Positions 60,872 through 64,000 of a DNA stretch of 64,000 bases are shown piece after piece. The translations under genes were made by a program, and so were the position numbers. Source of the stretch: SZUA-152 sp964401355. GTDB taxonomy: Bacteria > Pseudomonadota > Gammaproteobacteria > SZUA-152. The stretch's first letter is position 1. Every line of letters begins with the position of its first letter. The stretch spans positions 1-64,000 of the forward strand of contig CAYNYJ010000006.1 in assembly GCA_964401355.1 (NCBI GenBank). The letters are read 5' to 3'. Below the pieces are notes generated by a model, which saw only the letters and a program-made list of their open reading frames with translations, did not search any database and was not told the origin of the DNA.

Positions 60872-62418
60872 TCCGATGCCCCTCCGCGCGTCTTTCTCAA
60901 AATCAGCGCCTTCTCAACTTCCTGGGCATCACTAAATGGCAAACGTTGATCACCAATAATTTGCACATCTTCATGGCCTTTGCCCGCGATCAGCACAACA
61001 TCTCCCTTCGCCGCTGCCAGCACCACAGAGGCAATGGCTTTGTCACGGCCTGGAATCACCCATACCTCGTCGACACGTTCAAAGCCTTGCAAAATATCGG
61101 CGATAATCACCTGCGAATTTTCGCTGCGAGGGTTATCGTCACTGACGACAACCTGATCTGCCAAACGCTCTGCCACAGCGGCCATCAACGCGCGCTTGGA
61201 GCGATCACGATCACCACCACACCCAAACAGACACCACAATTTTGTCTCGGTATGTCCCCGTAACGCGGTTAATACCTGCTCAAGGGCATCAGGGGTGTGA
61301 GCATAATCAACCACCACCAGCGGCTGCTCATCCGCGCCCATCAGATTGTCGCTGGCCTCGCTGCCGCCATACCCCTGCATGCGTCCCGGCACCGGATTCA
61401 ATGTTGAAAGACGCCGAATCGCTTCGTCAAAATTCATTTCCGTCGCCAATAAAGCACCCAGCGCTGCCAATAAATTTGAGGCATTGAAACCACCTAATAG
61501 CGGCACTTGCAAATCGGCCGTTCCCCAGTTACTTTGCACCTGCATGCGCAGACCATTCAAACCTAACTGCAAATCGGAACCCAATAATGAAGGCAGAAGA
61601 TCTCCCCGACCAAAACCGTAACTCACGGTATCAACCGAGGCTGGCATGGACGCCAGCAACTCCCGCCCATATTCATCATCGATATTGATTACCGCACACT
61701 TCAAACCTTTGCGTTCAAATAAACGACGCTTGGCCCGGCCGTAATTTTTCATATCACCGTGATAATCCAGATGTTCGTGAGTGAGGTTGGTGAACACCGC
61801 TACATCAAAATTCACCCCCGCAACACGCCCCTGATCCAGCCCATGCGAAGACACCTCCATTACCACTTGATTAACATCATCGTGACGTAAATCATCCAGC
61901 AGGGTGTGCAGAGTGACGGCATCCGGAGTGGTAAAGCCCGTCGATTGCAATTGACCAAACACCCCATTTCCCAGAGTACCGATCACCCCGCAAGGGGCAT
62001 CCTGCTGCAGGGCGTGCGCAATAAACTGAGTAACGGAAGTCTTGCCATTTGTCCCGGTAACACCGATCACAAACTGCTGCCGGGAAGGCTCACCGTAAAA
62101 ACGTTCCGCAATGCCGCCGACCAGATTTTTCAAGTCCGGCACGCCGTACACCGGCACGCCGTTTCGTTCTTCCTGCTGTGGCACCGGCGACTCCCACATC
62201 ACCACGTTCGCCCCACGTTTGATTGCCTCATCAATAAAAACTTTAGCGTGCAGCTGTTGTCCATCAAGGGCAAAAAACAGATCCCCCATTTGTGCCGTTC
62301 GGCTATCCAGACACAGGCCCGTGACATCGATCACCGGCGCCTGCCGAATAAAATAAATTCCCTCGATCAACTCAGCAAAATTCATGTACTCGGGACGTTT
62401 TTCCGCAGCCATCATCAA
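60868..62418 (-). CDS. murE: UDP-MurNAc-L-alanyl-D-glutamate--meso-2,6-diaminopimelate ligase
   Basis: Adds the third residue of the stem peptide. 516 residues (Met at 62385 is an alternative start). Visible: DSRTAQMGDLFFALDGQQLH, ATP site IGVTGTNGKTSVTQFIAHAL, EVSSHGLDQGRVAGVNFDVA, FTNLTHEHLDYHGDMKNYGR and VVVDYAHTPDALEQVLTALR. The motif VVVSDDNPRSENSQVI contains DNPR, the residues that select meso-diaminopimelate over lysine. ATGA overlap with ftsI. Confidence 0.97.
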   Translation of the reverse strand: MMMAAEKRPEYMNFAELIEGIYFIRQAPVIDVTGLCLDSRTAQMGDLFFALDGQQLHAKVFIDEAIKRGANVVMWESPVPQQEERNGVPVYGVPDLKNLVGGIAERFYGEPSRQQFVIGVTGTNGKTSVTQFIAHALQQDAPCGVIGTLGNGVFGQLQSTGFTTPDAVTLHTLLDDLRHDDVNQVVMEVSSHGLDQGRVAGVNFDVAVFTNLTHEHLDYHGDMKNYGRAKRRLFERKGLKCAVINIDDEYGRELLASMPASVDTVSYGFGRGDLLPSLLGSDLQLGLNGLRMQVQSNWGTADLQVPLLGGFNASNLLAALGALLATEMNFDEAIRRLSTLNPVPGRMQGYGGSEASDNLMGADEQPLVVVDYAHTPDALEQVLTALRGHTETKLWCLFGCGGDRDRSKRALMAAVAERLADQVVVSDDNPRSENSQVIIADILQGFERVDEVWVIPGRDKAIASVVLAAAKGDVVLIAGKGHEDVQIIGDQRLPFSDAQEVEKALILRKTRGGASE

Positions 62419-64000
62419 GCACCTCCCGATAATGCCAAGCGCTGACCCACACCCGGATCAGCGGGAAGATTGTCCGGCGGCACATCCAGCATGCGCAACG
62501 CCCCGGCCATCACCTTTGAAAATACCGGCGCGGCCACAACACCTCCGTTATATTTCTCACTGCGGGGCTCATTGATCATCACCACCATGGCCAGACGCGG
62601 ATCGCTGGCCGGCGCAAACCCAGCGAATAACGCTAAATAGCTATCCTCGACATAGCCGCCAGCGCCGGATTTTTTCACCGTGCCGGTTTTGCCAGCAATG
62701 CGATAGCCCGGCACCGCGGCACGAGTACCCGTACCGCGTTCTTCCACCACCGACTCCAGCATGCGACGCACCGCCAACAAACTTTTCTGGCCCAATACCG
62801 GCTGATAATAATCGGCCAGCTCGGCCGCCTGCGCGAGAGTACGCGGCACAAAACTCACTGGCAGGGGACGACCATCTGTGGCCAATGCCGCATATGCCCG
62901 AGTCAATTGCAGCGCCGTCACCGACAGACCATAACCGTAAGACACCGTGGCGCGCTGAATGTCACGCCAGGCACCAAAGTCCGTTAACAGGCCCGCGGGC
63001 TCACCGGGAAAACCACTGCCCGAATCCGTACCCAAACCAACGCTGGCGAAAGTATTCCAAAGATGCTCAGGGGAAATCACCAACGCTAGTTTGCTGGCAC
63101 CCACGTTGCTGGATTTCTGAATAATGGTGGCGACGTCAATCACCCCGTAATCCCGAAAATCACGAATCGTCTTTCGCCCCACTTTTAAATAACCTGGCCG
63201 CACATCAACCACGGTACGGGCCGTGAATTTCCCGGTTTCCAGCGCCGCAGCAACGGTGAAGGGCTTGATCGTAGAGCCAGGCTCAAACACGTCAGTCACC
63301 GCACGGTTACGTAAATCGCCACTCTTCAGTCGATAACGATTATTGGGGTTGTAGGCAGGCTGATTAACCATCGCCAACACCTCGCCGGTGCGCACATCCA
63401 GGATCACCAGTGAGCCCGAATCGGCGCGATGTTTTTTCACCGCCGCCTTCAATTCGCGATAGGCCAAATACTGCAAACGCCGATCAATGCTCAAGGCAAT
63501 ATCCTCACCAGGCTGCGGCTCCGAGATGCGCTCAACATTTTCCACCACGCGGCCATAGCGATCCTTGATCACCCGATGGGTCCCGGCAATACTTTTGAGT
63601 CGGACGTCGTACACCAGTTCCATGCCTTCCTGGCCCTGATCATCCACATTAGTAAAACCCACCACGTGGGCAGCAACCTCACCGGCGGGATAAAAGCGCT
63701 TGTATTCAGGCGCCAACGCCACGCCGGGAATTTCCAACGCCATCACCTGTTCAGCCAATCCCGGCGAGACCCGGCGCTTCAGATACACAAATTCTTTGTG
63801 ACGCTTGGCGGCCAATAACCGCTCTAACGCACCGCGTTTTATGCCCAACAGTTTGGCCAGCTGAGGCCAGGCATCACGCGACTGAATCAATTGCTGAGGA
63901 TCAGCCCACACCGAATCCACCGGTGTGCTGATTGCCAACGGCTCACCATAACGGTCGGTGATCATGCCGCGATGGGCAGGCTCAGACACCACGCGCAGAA
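62415..64000 (-). CDS. ftsI: septal transpeptidase FtsI (PBP3), N-terminus off the edge
   Basis: Crosslinks septal peptidoglycan with FtsW. The frame is open to the right edge; the cytoplasmic tail and membrane anchor (about 50 residues) are outside. From the edge: VVSEPAHRGMITDRYGEPLA (start of the pedestal domain), AHVVGFTNVDDQGQEGMELV, then the transpeptidase domain with the catalytic serine in FEPGSTIKPFTVAAALETGK (S-T-I-K), the SSNVGASKLAL motif (S-S-N) and RIAGKTGTVKKSG (K-T-G). All active-site motifs are intact. It is the upstream-most dcw gene seen here; ftsL, rsmH and mraZ should lie beyond the edge. Confidence 0.97.
   Translation of the reverse strand, partial: LRVVSEPAHRGMITDRYGEPLAISTPVDSVWADPQQLIQSRDAWPQLAKLLGIKRGALERLLAAKRHKEFVYLKRRVSPGLAEQVMALEIPGVALAPEYKRFYPAGEVAAHVVGFTNVDDQGQEGMELVYDVRLKSIAGTHRVIKDRYGRVVENVERISEPQPGEDIALSIDRRLQYLAYRELKAAVKKHRADSGSLVILDVRTGEVLAMVNQPAYNPNNRYRLKSGDLRNRAVTDVFEPGSTIKPFTVAAALETGKFTARTVVDVRPGYLKVGRKTIRDFRDYGVIDVATIIQKSSNVGASKLALVISPEHLWNTFASVGLGTDSGSGFPGEPAGLLTDFGAWRDIQRATVSYGYGLSVTALQLTRAYAALATDGRPLPVSFVPRTLAQAAELADYYQPVLGQKSLLAVRRMLESVVEERGTGTRAAVPGYRIAGKTGTVKKSGAGGYVEDSYLALFAGFAPASDPRLAMVVMINEPRSEKYNGGVVAAPVFSKVMAGALRMLDVPPDNLPADPGVGQRLALSGGA

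Overview
The window reads as a draft chromosomal scaffold of a gammaproteobacterium. It has one run of 13 Ns inside purH. The evidence is conserved gene order: a dcw cell-wall/division cluster running ftsI-murE-murF-mraY-murD-ftsW-murG-murC-murB-ddl-ftsQ-ftsA-ftsZ followed by lpxC; a prmA-DUF3426-dusB-fis-purH block; and pilA-pilB-pilC-pilD-coaE-zapD-yacG beside argJ and secA. MurE carries a DNPR motif, so the peptidoglycan is predicted to contain meso-diaminopimelate. A PEP-CTERM-type secreted protein suggests an environmental, exopolysaccharide-producing lineage. I do not assign a genus.

Layout. 1-5412 (minus): 5412 nt of a very large SpvB/FG-GAP/RHS secreted protein whose C-terminus lies off the left edge and which has a dockerin-like calcium-loop pair near that edge. 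5413-7260: AT-rich non-coding DNA, hairpin repeats and a decayed IS30 transposase. 7269-11647 (plus): a TlpA-like thioredoxin, aroQ, accB, accC, prmA. 12058-12729: a PEP-CTERM protein behind a sigma-54-type promoter. 12937-18727 (plus): an unknown protein, a DUF3426 zinc-ribbon protein, dusB, fis, purH. 18728-26229: two minus-strand genes, a TMTC-like membrane glycosyltransferase (plus) and a minus-strand surface-glycan cluster (large membrane protein, methyltransferase, GtrA, GtrB-like). 26304-27485: a response-regulator phosphatase. 27757-37362 (plus): pilS, pilR, a small nucleotidyltransferase cassette on the opposite strand, pilA, pilB, pilC, pilD. 37455-39230 (plus): coaE, zapD, yacG. 39331-44465 (minus): Nudix-ThiE fusion, argJ, secA. 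44716-47627: M23 peptidase, dciA-like gene, lpxC. 47848-64000 (minus): ftsZ back to ftsI, which is cut by the right edge.

The core genes form working units: fatty-acid initiation (accBC), purine synthesis (purH), type IV pilus synthesis and control (pilS/pilR acting on a sigma-54 pilA promoter; pilB/C/D for assembly and pilin maturation), and peptidoglycan precursor synthesis coupled to divisome genes, with many 4-nt ATGA start/stop overlaps.

The most interesting signals are not the core genes. (1) The last 49 codons of pilR occur twice, flanking a two-gene nucleotidyltransferase cassette; the copies differ almost only at synonymous positions. (2) Two calcium loops resembling a dockerin replace a linker inside the RHS repeats. 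(3) There are several families of small non-coding repeats: AGTGCTK heptads at three loci, a 125-bp and a 191-bp element with inverted termini (the latter supplying a gene's stop codon), and a GTAGGTTGG inverted repeat. (4) GG-N10-GC promoters precede both pilA and the PEP-CTERM gene.
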